Source: Nocardioides okcheonensis (GTDB taxonomy: Bacteria; Actinomycetota; Actinomycetes; Propionibacteriales; Nocardioidaceae). From it: 64,000 bases of DNA. Of the stretch, positions 55,807-64,000 are shown one piece after another. The position numbers and the translations under genes were made by a program. The stretch spans positions 1,426,001-1,490,000 of the forward strand of contig NZ_CP087710.1 of the NCBI RefSeq assembly GCF_020991065.1. Direction: 5' to 3'. The notes beneath the pieces were generated by a model. The model saw only the letters and a list, made by a program, of their open reading frames with translations. It did not search any database and was not told the DNA's origin. The first letter of the stretch is position 1. Each line of letters opens with the position of its first letter.

Positions 55807-55989
55807 TCAGTGGGCGAAGTGCAGCCGGCCGTAGTAGGCCGGGATGGACTCGCGACGGGCGCGACGGTCCTCGCGGGTGACGCGGAGCGTGGCGGGAAGG
55901 ACGACCGCGGCCATCGCGATGGCGGCCACGGCGGCGATGCCGACGACGACGAGGAGGGTGATGGCTGCGGCGGGGTCGATGAGCTGCAT
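55807..55989 (-). CDS. Small membrane protein, 60 aa, under the TetR operator
   Basis: A 60-residue single-span protein: MQLIDPAAAITLLVVVGIAAVAAIAMAAVVLPATL followed by a charged tail RVTREDRRARRESIPAYYGRLHFAH (as two blocks). AAAGGA eight bases before ATG 55989 is a strong ribosome binding site. It is divergent from tetR, and all three CTAC-N-TGTAG boxes lie in its 5' region, so it is the likely regulated gene. Function unknown. Confidence 0.7.
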   Translation of the reverse strand: MQLIDPAAAITLLVVVGIAAVAAIAMAAVVLPATLRVTREDRRARRESIPAYYGRLHFAH

Positions 55990-56002
55990 GATCGGTTCCT
56001 TT

Positions 56003-56053
56003 CTACGGATGTAGTTACTACTTATGTAGAAGCGTACTCTTCTACGCCTGTAG
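56003..56053. promoter_or_regulatory. TetR operator array, three CTAC(N)TGTAG boxes
   Basis: CTACGGATGTAG (56003-56014), CTACTTATGTAG (56018-56029) and CTACGCCTGTAG (56042-56053) repeat with starts 15 and 24 bases apart. GTAGAAG-CGTACT-CTTCTAC (56026-56045) forms a further perfect inverted repeat. They lie between the divergent small membrane protein and tetR. Confidence 0.7.
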
Positions 56054-56112
56054 GGCAAGTCGCGGCGGTAGTGTCCTGCGCCACGACCGACCCACCCCGT
56101 CCCGAGGAGCCG

Positions 56113-56709
56113 ATGAGTCCCGCCACCGACCGGCTGACGCCCCGCCGGCGCGAGATCCTCGCCGCTGCCACGACCGTGCTGGCCCGGCAGGGCAACCGCG
56201 GGCTGACGCACCGCGCGGTGGACCGCGAGGCGGGGCTACCCGAAGGCAGCTCGTCGTCGTACTTCCGCACCCGCGAGGCGCTGGTCAACGCCCTGGGCGA
56301 CTTCGTCGCCGACCGGCTCGCCGCCGACGTCGAGGCGCTCGGCGCCCGGCTCGCGGGCTGTCCGGGCGAGCACGAGCGTGCCGTGGTCGAGGTCTCGCAG
56401 CTGTTCTCCCGGTGGCTCGACCAGCCCGACCTGCTCGCCGCACGGCTCGAGCTGAGCGTCGCCGCGATCCGCGACCCGGGCCTGGCCGAGCGGTTCGCCG
56501 TGTGGCGCGCCGACCTGGTCCGCACGGTGGACGCGGTGATGGCGGAGGCCGGCAAGGAGGGCCCGGCGTCCGCCGAGACCCTCGTGGCCGCGCTCGACGG
56601 GGTGCTGCTGGCCTCGCTGCTGCAGCCGGCGTCGCACCGACGGGCCTTCGTCGACGACAGCGTCGAGCAGCTGCTGACGGGCCTGGGCGGCGACGCAGCG
56701 GCGACGTGA
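56113..56709 (+). CDS. TetR/AcrR family transcriptional regulator
   Basis: A 198-residue regulator. The N-terminal DNA-binding helices are RRREILAAATTVLARQGNRGLTHRAVDREAGLPEGSSSSYFRTREALVNAL at about residues 11-61 (blocks ILAAATTVLA, THRAVDREAGL, SSSYFRTREAL); the recognition helix SSSSYFRT belongs to the TetR_N pattern. The C-terminal ligand domain is unclassified. GAGGAG precedes ATG 56113. It probably represses its own gene and the small membrane protein through the intervening boxes. Confidence 0.92.
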   Translation: MSPATDRLTPRRREILAAATTVLARQGNRGLTHRAVDREAGLPEGSSSSYFRTREALVNALGDFVADRLAADVEALGARLAGCPGEHERAVVEVSQLFSRWLDQPDLLAARLELSVAAIRDPGLAERFAVWRADLVRTVDAVMAEAGKEGPASAETLVAALDGVLLASLLQPASHRRAFVDDSVEQLLTGLGGDAAAT

Positions 56710-56802
56710 GATCGGCCACACGGGGGCGCGTCCCCGCGTGCGGGATCGCGGACTAGGGTGCCGGGAGGACCGTTCCCGACCGACCAGTAACCGGAGTTCC
56801 CC

Positions 56803-58017
56803 ATGCCCGAGGCAGTGATCGTTTCCGCAGCGCGCTCCCCCATCGGCCGCGCCAACAAGGGCTCGCTGAAGGACTTCCGGCCCGACGACCTCACCGCGCT
56901 CGTGGTGCAGGCCGCGCTCGACAAGATCCCCGCGCTCGACCCCACCACCATCGAGGACCTGCTCCTCGGCTGCGGCCTGCCCGGCGGCGAGTCCGGCAAC
57001 AACATGGCCCGCGTCGTGACCACCCTCCTCGGCCTCGAGGTCCCCGGCGCCACCGTCACCCGCTACTGCTCCTCCTCGGTGCAGACCACCCGGATGGCCT
57101 TCCACGCCATCAAGGCCGGCGAGGGCGACATCTTCGTCTCGGCCGGCGTCGAGACGGTGTCCCGCTTCGCCAAGGGCACCTCCGACCACCTCCCCGGCAC
57201 CCGCAACCCGCTCTTCGAGGCCGCCGGCGCCCGTACGGACGAGCTCGCCCGGGGCGGCCAGGACTGGCACGACCCCCGCGAGGACGGCAACCTCCCCGAC
57301 ATCTACATCGCGATGGGCCAGACGGCCGAGAACGTCGCCCGCCTGCGCGGCCTCGACCGCAAGGAGCTCGACGAGTTCGCCGTGCGGTCGCAGAACCTCG
57401 CCGAGAAGGCCATCGCCGACGGCTTCTGGGCCCGCGAGATCACCCCGGTCACGACGCCCGACGGCACGGTCGTGTCGAAGGACGACGGCCCCCGCGCGGG
57501 CGTGACCTACGAGGGCATCGCCGGCCTCGACCCCGTCTTCCGCCCCGACGGCGTCGTCACCGCCGGCAACTGCTGCGCCCTCAACGACGGCGCCGCCGCC
57601 GTCGTGGTCATGTCCGACACCAAGGCCGCCGAGCTCGGCCTCACCCCGCTGGCGCGCATCGTGTCGACCGGCGTCTCCGGCCTCTCGCCGGAGATCATGG
57701 GCCTCGGTCCGGTCGAGGCGACGAGGAACGCCCTCAAGCACGCCGGCATGAGCATCGGCGACATCGACCTCGTCGAGATCAACGAGGCCTTCGCCGCCCA
57801 GGTCGTGCCGTCCTACCAGGACCTCGGCATCGACCTCGACCGGCTCAACGTCAACGGTGGCGCCATCGCGGTCGGCCACCCGTTCGGCATGACCGGCGCC
57901 CGCCTGCAGAACACGATGCTCAACAGCCTCGACTGGCACGACAAGTCCACCGGCCTCATCACGATGTGCGTCGGCGGCGGCCAGGGCATGGCGCTCATCC
58001 TCGAGCGCATGTCCTGA
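56803..58017 (+). CDS. Acetyl-CoA C-acyltransferase (thiolase)
   Basis: A 404-residue thiolase. The nucleophilic Cys is in TRYCSSSVQTT at about residue 89, the other catalytic residues in VEINEAFAAQV, AVGHPFGMTGAR (GHP, with His) and the final MCVGGGQGMALILER with Cys about 388. It is of the degradative FadA type and closes beta-oxidation. ATG 56803 is at the family start MPEAVIVSAARSPIG. No other beta-oxidation gene is next to it; a MarR regulator follows 16 bp downstream. Confidence 0.93.
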   Translation: MPEAVIVSAARSPIGRANKGSLKDFRPDDLTALVVQAALDKIPALDPTTIEDLLLGCGLPGGESGNNMARVVTTLLGLEVPGATVTRYCSSSVQTTRMAFHAIKAGEGDIFVSAGVETVSRFAKGTSDHLPGTRNPLFEAAGARTDELARGGQDWHDPREDGNLPDIYIAMGQTAENVARLRGLDRKELDEFAVRSQNLAEKAIADGFWAREITPVTTPDGTVVSKDDGPRAGVTYEGIAGLDPVFRPDGVVTAGNCCALNDGAAAVVVMSDTKAAELGLTPLARIVSTGVSGLSPEIMGLGPVEATRNALKHAGMSIGDIDLVEINEAFAAQVVPSYQDLGIDLDRLNVNGGAIAVGHPFGMTGARLQNTMLNSLDWHDKSTGLITMCVGGGQGMALILERMS

Positions 58018-58033
58018 CACTAGGCTCGGACGC

Positions 58034-58522
58034 ATGACCTCCGAGGGTGAGCCCCGCTGGCTCGACGCCGACCAGCAGCGCTCGTGGCGTGCGCTGATGA
58101 TGGGGATGACGCTGCTGATGGAGCGTCTCGACGACGACCTGAGCCGGGAGTTCGGGATGTCGCTGACCGAGTACGAGGTGCTCGTCCGGCTCTCCGAGCG
58201 TCCCGGGCGGGCGATGCGGATGGCCCAGCTGGCCGACGCGATGGCCCACTCCCGCAGCCGCGTGACCCACACGATCGCGCGGATGGAGGGCGCCGGCTAC
58301 GTCACCCGGGGCACGACGCCCGAGGACGGTCGCGGCGTCGTGGCCACGATGACCGAGGCGGGCTACGACCTGCTGGTCCGCGCCGCGCCGTGCCACGTGG
58401 AGAGCGTGCGCCGCAACGTCGTCGACCTGGTGCCGGGCGAGGACTTCGCCGCCGTGGGCCGGGTCTTCGACCGGATCGCCGACCACCTCGTCGCCCGGCA
58501 CCCCGAGTCGGAGATCCGCTAG
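58034..58522 (+). CDS. MarR family transcriptional regulator
   Basis: A 162-residue winged-helix protein. The DNA-binding part is SLTEYEVLVRLSERPGRAMRMAQLADAMAHSRSRVTHTIARMEGAGYVTRGTTPEDGRGVVATMTEAG (blocks MRMAQLADAM, SRVTHTIARMEGAGYV, EDGRGVVATMT), a standard MarR pattern with the DxRxxxxxLT-type wing. ATG 58034 lies 16 bp after the thiolase stop, so they may share a transcript. A palindromic repeat follows the stop. Confidence 0.92.
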   Translation: MTSEGEPRWLDADQQRSWRALMMGMTLLMERLDDDLSREFGMSLTEYEVLVRLSERPGRAMRMAQLADAMAHSRSRVTHTIARMEGAGYVTRGTTPEDGRGVVATMTEAGYDLLVRAAPCHVESVRRNVVDLVPGEDFAAVGRVFDRIADHLVARHPESEIR

Positions 58523-58561
58523 CCGGTCCCCGGGACTTCGTCCCTCCTCGACCGACGGGGA

Positions 58562-58622
58562 GAGAACTGCGGCCGCACGACGTCCGAGCCAGGCTCGGAG
58601 GTGTCGTGCGGCCGCAGTTCTT
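58562..58622. repeat. 59-bp palindromic repeat, copy 1 (perfect 19-bp arms)
   Basis: AGAACTGCGGCCGCACGAC (58563-58581) is the exact reverse complement of 58603-58621, around 21 bases that contain a further CCGAGCC/GGCTCGG stem. It lies between the convergent stops of marR and ettA and can form a bidirectional terminator. Copy 2 is at 61100-61158. Confidence 0.9.
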
Positions 58623-58644
58623 CTCGGGCGGTCGTCCGCGTGCG

Positions 58645-60327
<1,683 letters not shown>

Positions 60328-60421
60328 GCGGGCGAGCCTACGGTGCGGCGCACCCGCACCGACAATCGCACCGCGACCCCCGACCGCCGGCTGAGACCTG
60401 CACGACCCGCGGGCCGACGCG

Positions 60422-60880
60422 TCAGGCAGCCCGGGGCTCGTCCGCCCCTGCGGACATCTCCTGCGAGGCCTCCTCGGAGGTCTCCTGGGAGGTCTCCTGG
60501 GAGGTCGGTGCGGTGGCGGCCTGCTGCCCGGGCCGCACGAGGACCGTCGTCCCCTGGGTGAGGTCGTGGCCGACGGAGGTGGCGACGACCTCGACGGACG
60601 TCTGCGGCCGGCCCTCGCGCTCCCAGGAGTCGGCGACCAGGCGGCCGTGGACGATCACCGGCTCACCGCTGCGCACCGACGCGGCGACGTTGCGGGCGAG
60701 CCGGTTCCAGGCCTTGACGGTGTGCCACGTCACGGCGCCGCGCACCCACGCCCCGTCGCGGAAGTAGGAGGGCGTGCACGCGACCCGGAACGACGCCACG
60801 CAGCGGTCCCCGGAGAGCTCGTGCAGCGTGACGTGACCTCCCACCAGGCCGGTGAGGGTGATCTGGGTGTCGTCGAACAT
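60422..60880 (-). CDS. ssb: Single-stranded DNA-binding protein paralogue
   Basis: A 152-residue protein with the OB fold: ITLTGLVGGHVTLHELSGDRCVASFRVACTPSYF and VTWHTVKAWNRLARNVAASVRSGEPVIVHGRLVADSWEREG (blocks ASFRVACTP, WHTVKAWNRLA, GEPVIVHGRL). The C-terminal tail is an imperfect SQETSQETSEEASQEM repeat and ends EPRAA; the DDIPF tip of replicative SSB is absent. It is therefore a paralogue like Rv2478c. ATG 60880. It is upstream of ettA on the same strand, 94 bp apart. Confidence 0.9.
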   Translation of the reverse strand: MFDDTQITLTGLVGGHVTLHELSGDRCVASFRVACTPSYFRDGAWVRGAVTWHTVKAWNRLARNVAASVRSGEPVIVHGRLVADSWEREGRPQTSVEVVATSVGHDLTQGTTVLVRPGQQAATAPTSQETSQETSEEASQEMSAGADEPRAA

Positions 60881-61099
60881 GGGCGGTCTCCTCGTCTCGG
60901 CGGCGGCCGGTCCGCCGCGATGGGACAAGGTTGGCCGCGCTCGCCGACACGGGGTGGGCGGAGGGCCTACCGCCTGTGGACAGGGTGTCCGGAGGCGCGG
61001 CTGTGGACGCCCGGTGGCCCGGCCCGCGGCCCGCCCCGCGTCGGCGCCGGCGCACGCTCACCTCGGTCGCGCGCCCTGGCCAGCGACGGGGGCGCGAGG

Positions 61100-61158
61100 A
61101 GAACTGCGGCGGTACGACCACCCAGGCCGGTCCGAGGGTGTCGTCCGGCCGCAGTTCT
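61100..61158. repeat. 59-bp palindromic repeat, copy 2 (imperfect arms)
   Basis: AGAACTGCGGCGGTACGAC (61100-61118) and the reverse complement of 61140-61158 match except at three positions. The spacer is again 21 bases. It lies 220 bp upstream of ssb and is the second copy of the element at 58563-58621. Confidence 0.85.
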
Positions 61159-61181
61159 CTGGGAGCAGGCAGAGAGCGCCG

Positions 61182-61259
61182 GCAGGGAGAGCAGGCAGGG
61201 AGAGCAGGCCAGCAGCGCAGGCCAGCAGCGCAGGCCGACAGCGCAGGCCGGGACCGCGG
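61182..61259. repeat. Six tandem copies of a 13-bp repeat
   Basis: Units GCAGGGAGAGCAG (twice), GCCAGCAGCGCAG (twice), GCCGACAGCGCAG and GCCGGGACCGCGG follow one another exactly every 13 bases. They fill the gap between the palindrome and the GTPase gene. The whole gap 60881-61287 (407 bases) holds no supported gene. Confidence 0.8.
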
Positions 61260-61287
61260 CGTCCGGGACGACGGCCGCGCAGCCGCG

Positions 61288-62943
61288 TCAGCGCAGCGCG
61301 GTGGCCAGCGCCTCGCGCACCTCGGCGTAGGACGCCAGCTCGGCCCGGACCGGCGCGACGACGACCTCGTCCGACACGGCCGAGATCGCGTCGCGCAGCC
61401 GCTTGTCGGCGGCGCGGGCCCGCGCACGCGCGGTCAGCGACACCAGCCAGCGGCAGACCAGCGCGAGCAGCAGCCCCAGCACGATGCCGCCGACGAGCAG
61501 CAGGGTGGGCAGCGGGAAGGCACCCACGTCGGGGGTCGGCGGCTCGGGGAGGCGCGCGTAGGAGCCGAGGGACAGCAGCGCCAGCCAGCCGGCCCCGACG
61601 ATCGCCGACAGGATCAGGACGTACTGCAGGACCCGCACCGCGCCGGCCCACGCCGGGATCCGGTCGGCCCCGAGGTCGGTGGAGGCCACCGCCCGGTCGA
61701 GGCGGTCGGTGAGGTCGGGCAGGCGCGACACGGACGCCGAGCGCACCGCGTTCGCCCACGACGGCGCCATCCCCTCGCCCACCTGGTCGGCGAGCGCCCG
61801 CACCTCGGTGTCGACCCGGGCGCGCTGGACGCCGGTGGCCTTCGGCACCGACGTGCGCGCCGCGCCGGTCAGCTCCTTGCCGGCGGACCCGAGGTCGAGG
61901 TGGAGCCGCTTGAGCGGGTCGGGCTTGAGCCGCGAGAACCAGGCGGTCACCGGCCAGCCGGTGGCGCGGTTGGCGCGCAGGCGGGTGGAGTCGGCGACGG
62001 CCCGGACGACCGTGGGCACGCCCGCGGCCTCGCTGAGCGCGTCGTCGAGCGCCGCGACGCGCTCCTTCGACAGGGTCGGCGGCTTGCCCGTGCCGACGGC
62101 CTCCTGGAGCCGCTCGGCGGCGGTGCGGACGTCGGCCTCGAGGCGCGACCGGGTGACCTTCTTCTCCGCCACCCGCTTGACGATCATCGCGCGGAGCTCG
62201 TCGACGCCCCAGCCGTTGCGCGCGCTCACCGGGACGACCGGCACGCCGGCGAGGCCGTCGGCCTCGAGCAGGCGGCGTACGTCCTCGACCATCGACGGGC
62301 GACGGTCCTCCGGGACGGTGTCGATGTGGTTGAGCACCACCAGCATCACCTCGCTGTGCCCGGCGAGGGGCTTGAGGAACCGGTCGTGGATGGCGGCGTC
62401 GGCGTACTTCTGCGGGTCGAGGACCCAGACCATCAGGTCGGCGAGCTGGACCAGCCGCTCGACCTCGAGGTGGTGCGAGACCTCGGTGGAGTCGTGGTCG
62501 GGGAGGTCGAGCAGGACCACCCCGCGCATCTCGACGTCCTCGTCGGCCTTCGACAGCATCGAGTCGCGGGTGACCTGGTGTCGGGCGGGGATGCCGAGCC
62601 ACTCCAGGAGCTCCTCGGCGCCCTCCTTGCCCCACACGCAGGCGGTGGCCCAGGAGGTCGTCGGGCGACGGACGCCGACCGCGGAGAGCTCGAGCTGGGT
62701 GAGCGCGTTGAAGGTCGAGGACTTGCCGGACCCGGTGGCCCCGGCCAGCGCCACGACCGTGTGGTCGGCGGAGAGCCGCAGCCGGCTGGCCGCACGGTCC
62801 GCGACCGCCTGCGCGGCGTCGACGACGGCGTCGTCCACGCGCCCGCGGGAGGCGGCGGCGGCGCGCTCGAGCCCGTCGACCCGGGCGCCGACGTCCGAGC
62901 TCCTGGTGACCAGCTTCTTGGCCCCTTCGAGCAACGACGTCAT
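61288..62943 (-). CDS. YfjP-family GTPase with C-terminal membrane segments
   Basis: A 551-residue protein. The G1 P-loop is ALAGATGSGKSSTFNALT at about residues 66-83, G3 DLPDHDSTEV at about 145, G4 LNHIDTV at about 207 and G5 VSARNGWGVDEL. Two membrane segments lie near the C-terminus (YVLILSAIVGAGWLALLSL, PLPTLLLVGGIVLGLLLALV). The group is related to dynamin-like and Era/EngA-like GTPases of unknown role. GAGGGAGTC precedes ATG 62943. It follows another GTPase gene by 41 bp, and the pair is probably one operon. Confidence 0.88.
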   Translation of the reverse strand: MTSLLEGAKKLVTRSSDVGARVDGLERAAAASRGRVDDAVVDAAQAVADRAASRLRLSADHTVVALAGATGSGKSSTFNALTQLELSAVGVRRPTTSWATACVWGKEGAEELLEWLGIPARHQVTRDSMLSKADEDVEMRGVVLLDLPDHDSTEVSHHLEVERLVQLADLMVWVLDPQKYADAAIHDRFLKPLAGHSEVMLVVLNHIDTVPEDRRPSMVEDVRRLLEADGLAGVPVVPVSARNGWGVDELRAMIVKRVAEKKVTRSRLEADVRTAAERLQEAVGTGKPPTLSKERVAALDDALSEAAGVPTVVRAVADSTRLRANRATGWPVTAWFSRLKPDPLKRLHLDLGSAGKELTGAARTSVPKATGVQRARVDTEVRALADQVGEGMAPSWANAVRSASVSRLPDLTDRLDRAVASTDLGADRIPAWAGAVRVLQYVLILSAIVGAGWLALLSLGSYARLPEPPTPDVGAFPLPTLLLVGGIVLGLLLALVCRWLVSLTARARARAADKRLRDAISAVSDEVVVAPVRAELASYAEVREALATALR

Positions 62944-62984
62944 GACTCCCTCACTGCACCCGGTGGACTTTGCTTCCCTCAACC

Positions 62985-64000
62985 CTAGGGGGCGTCGCCA
63001 CCCGTGTCCGAACCCGAGGGGGTGTGGGTTGCGGCATAGCGCAGGTCGTCGACCTTGCGGGCGGCCGAACGCATCCGCTCCGGCGCCTCCGGCTGGACGT
63101 CCAGGCTGTCGAGGAGGTCGGTGTAGCGGCGCCGCTCGGCGTCGAGCAGGTCGGTCACCGACGCCTCCAGCCGCTGCCGTGCCCGCTCGGCGAGCGAGCG
63201 CACCGCCTGGTCGCCGAAGACGGCCTCCAGCAGCTTCTGGCCCAGGACGGCCGACCCGCCCGCGATGCCGGCCTCGGCGCCCACGAGCACGCCACCGGTG
63301 TGGGCGAAGACCACCACCATGAGGGCCACCGCGAGGCCGTTGACGCCGAAGGCGAGGAATCGGGCCGTGGACCGCTTGTCGGAGCCCTCGGCGCGCACCA
63401 TCTCCAGCACGTCGCCCTGCCAGTCGCGCACGGCGCGCTCGGTCCGGCGGCGGAAGTCGCGCGAGGCGCGGCCGAGGTCCTCGCCCGCGTCCGCGAGCAG
63501 CGCCTGGCCGGCGGCGGTCGAGCGCCACGACGCCTCGGCCCGCTCGGCGGCCGCCTCGGCGTGCTCGAGGACCAGCGTCTCGAGGCCGGACTCGACCGCG
63601 ACGGTGACCCGCTCGGCCTGCTGCGGCTTGCCCTTGACGGCGTTGACGACCCGGTCGCGGATCCAGCCGACCCGGGTCTCCAGCGACTTCAGCAGCTCAC
63701 CGGTGCCGACGAACTCCTGCCAGCGCGCGAGCACCTCGCCGCGCAGCAGGGTGCCGTCGGCGGAGGCCTCGGTGATCGCGGCCACGGCGCGGTCGTAGGC
63801 CGCGTTGGCGTCCTCGCGGAGCCGGCGGACCGCGTCCGTCTGCTCGGTCGCGGCGTCGGCGACCGAGTGCGTACGCCGTGCGAGCGTGCGGACCGCGCCG
63901 TCGAGGGTCTGCTGCACCACCGCGGCGCGGGCGTCCTGGTCGTCGGCGAGCGCCTGCAGCCAGGAGCGGATCTCCACGACCGCGGACGACGGGAGCAGGC
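62985..64000 (-). CDS. Dynamin/YfjP-type GTPase partner, C-terminal part (runs off the window)
   Basis: The frame is open to the edge of the window, so the start and the GTP-binding domain lie beyond 64000. The visible 337 residues are mostly helical (VEIRSWLQALADDQDARAAVVQQ, TEQTDAVRRLREDANAAYDRAVAAI), with a hydrophobic stretch FGVNGLAVALMVVVFAHTGGVLVGAEAGIAGGSAVLGQKLLEAVFGD (as blocks around residues 215-260 of the visible part) that may insert into the membrane, followed by a coiled coil. This is the second half of a dynamin-like GTPase, partner of the next gene. An internal GTG at 63977 is not the real start. Confidence 0.7.
   Translation of the reverse strand, partial: LLPSSAVVEIRSWLQALADDQDARAAVVQQTLDGAVRTLARRTHSVADAATEQTDAVRRLREDANAAYDRAVAAITEASADGTLLRGEVLARWQEFVGTGELLKSLETRVGWIRDRVVNAVKGKPQQAERVTVAVESGLETLVLEHAEAAAERAEASWRSTAAGQALLADAGEDLGRASRDFRRRTERAVRDWQGDVLEMVRAEGSDKRSTARFLAFGVNGLAVALMVVVFAHTGGVLVGAEAGIAGGSAVLGQKLLEAVFGDQAVRSLAERARQRLEASVTDLLDAERRRYTDLLDSLDVQPEAPERMRSAARKVDDLRYAATHTPSGSDTGGDAP

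Noticed and set aside
61182..61259. CRISPR or coding repeat
   Set aside because: The 13-bp unit is repeated without spacers and no convincing frame uses it.

Overview
The window is a roughly 70% GC chromosomal segment of an actinobacterium, most likely Nocardioides or another Nocardioidaceae. The support is the codon use, the many 4-bp GTGA/ATGA gene overlaps, a ClpP1/ClpP2 pair, a Rv2466c-like protein and a MreB/PBP2/RodA cluster. From about 24 kb onward the gene content parallels, from memory, the Mycobacterium tuberculosis stretch Rv2445c-Rv2478c (ndk, DUF4233, folC, valS, clpX, clpP2, clpP1, tig, nei, rpiB, Rv2466c, pepN, glbO, thioesterase, ABC-F, SSB paralogue).

0-13 kb is an accessory region. 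It opens with the start of an L-2-hydroxyglutarate oxidase-like gene. Two copies of a two-gene module face each other: a small coiled-coil protein plus a large protein with a rhamnan-synthesis-F-like domain and a CDP-glycerol-transferase-like C-terminus (341-3498 on + and 10173-13153 on -). Between them lie a GrpB-family gene, a RibD-type reductase, an IS30-family element whose transposase is broken by an in-frame amber codon, and several small hypothetical or membrane genes. 13-14.7 kb holds a CrtA-like gene and an unknown partner.

14.7-23.7 kb is the cell-elongation cluster: a TIGR03960-type radical SAM protein, a nuclease-fold (EEP) protein on the other strand, then rodA, mrdA (PBP2), mreD, mreC and mreB, mostly overlapping end to end. 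A 400-bp gap upstream of mreB carries two perfect palindromes and a threefold imperfect tandem repeat. 24-32.4 kb carries ndk, GNAT, DUF4233, folC, a quinone oxidoreductase, a secreted protein, a GNAT and valS.

32.3-42.7 kb is a proteostasis block: two paralogous membrane-anchored proteins (one with an 18-residue repeated charged helix), clpX, clpP2, clpP1, an SRPBCC protein, a MarR regulator divergent from a kinase-fold protein, trigger factor, a PepSY membrane protein, a His-containing membrane protein, tRNA-Pro(TGG) and tRNA-Gly(TCC). 42.7-64 kb holds a SpoIIE-type phosphatase, a Fpg/Nei glycosylase, rpiB, an esterase, an F420/NADP reductase-like protein, a LURP-one protein, metG, a Rv2466c-like protein, pepN, DUF5130, a MscS channel, glbO, a thioesterase, a TetR regulator with its own operator array, a thiolase, a MarR regulator, EttA, an SSB paralogue and two adjacent dynamin/YfjP-type GTPases, the last running off the end. 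A 59-bp palindromic repeat occurs twice, on either side of ettA-ssb.

No CRISPR array, rRNA or prophage was seen. The most unusual items are the mirrored glycopolymer modules, the palindromic repeats and several readable regulatory sites.
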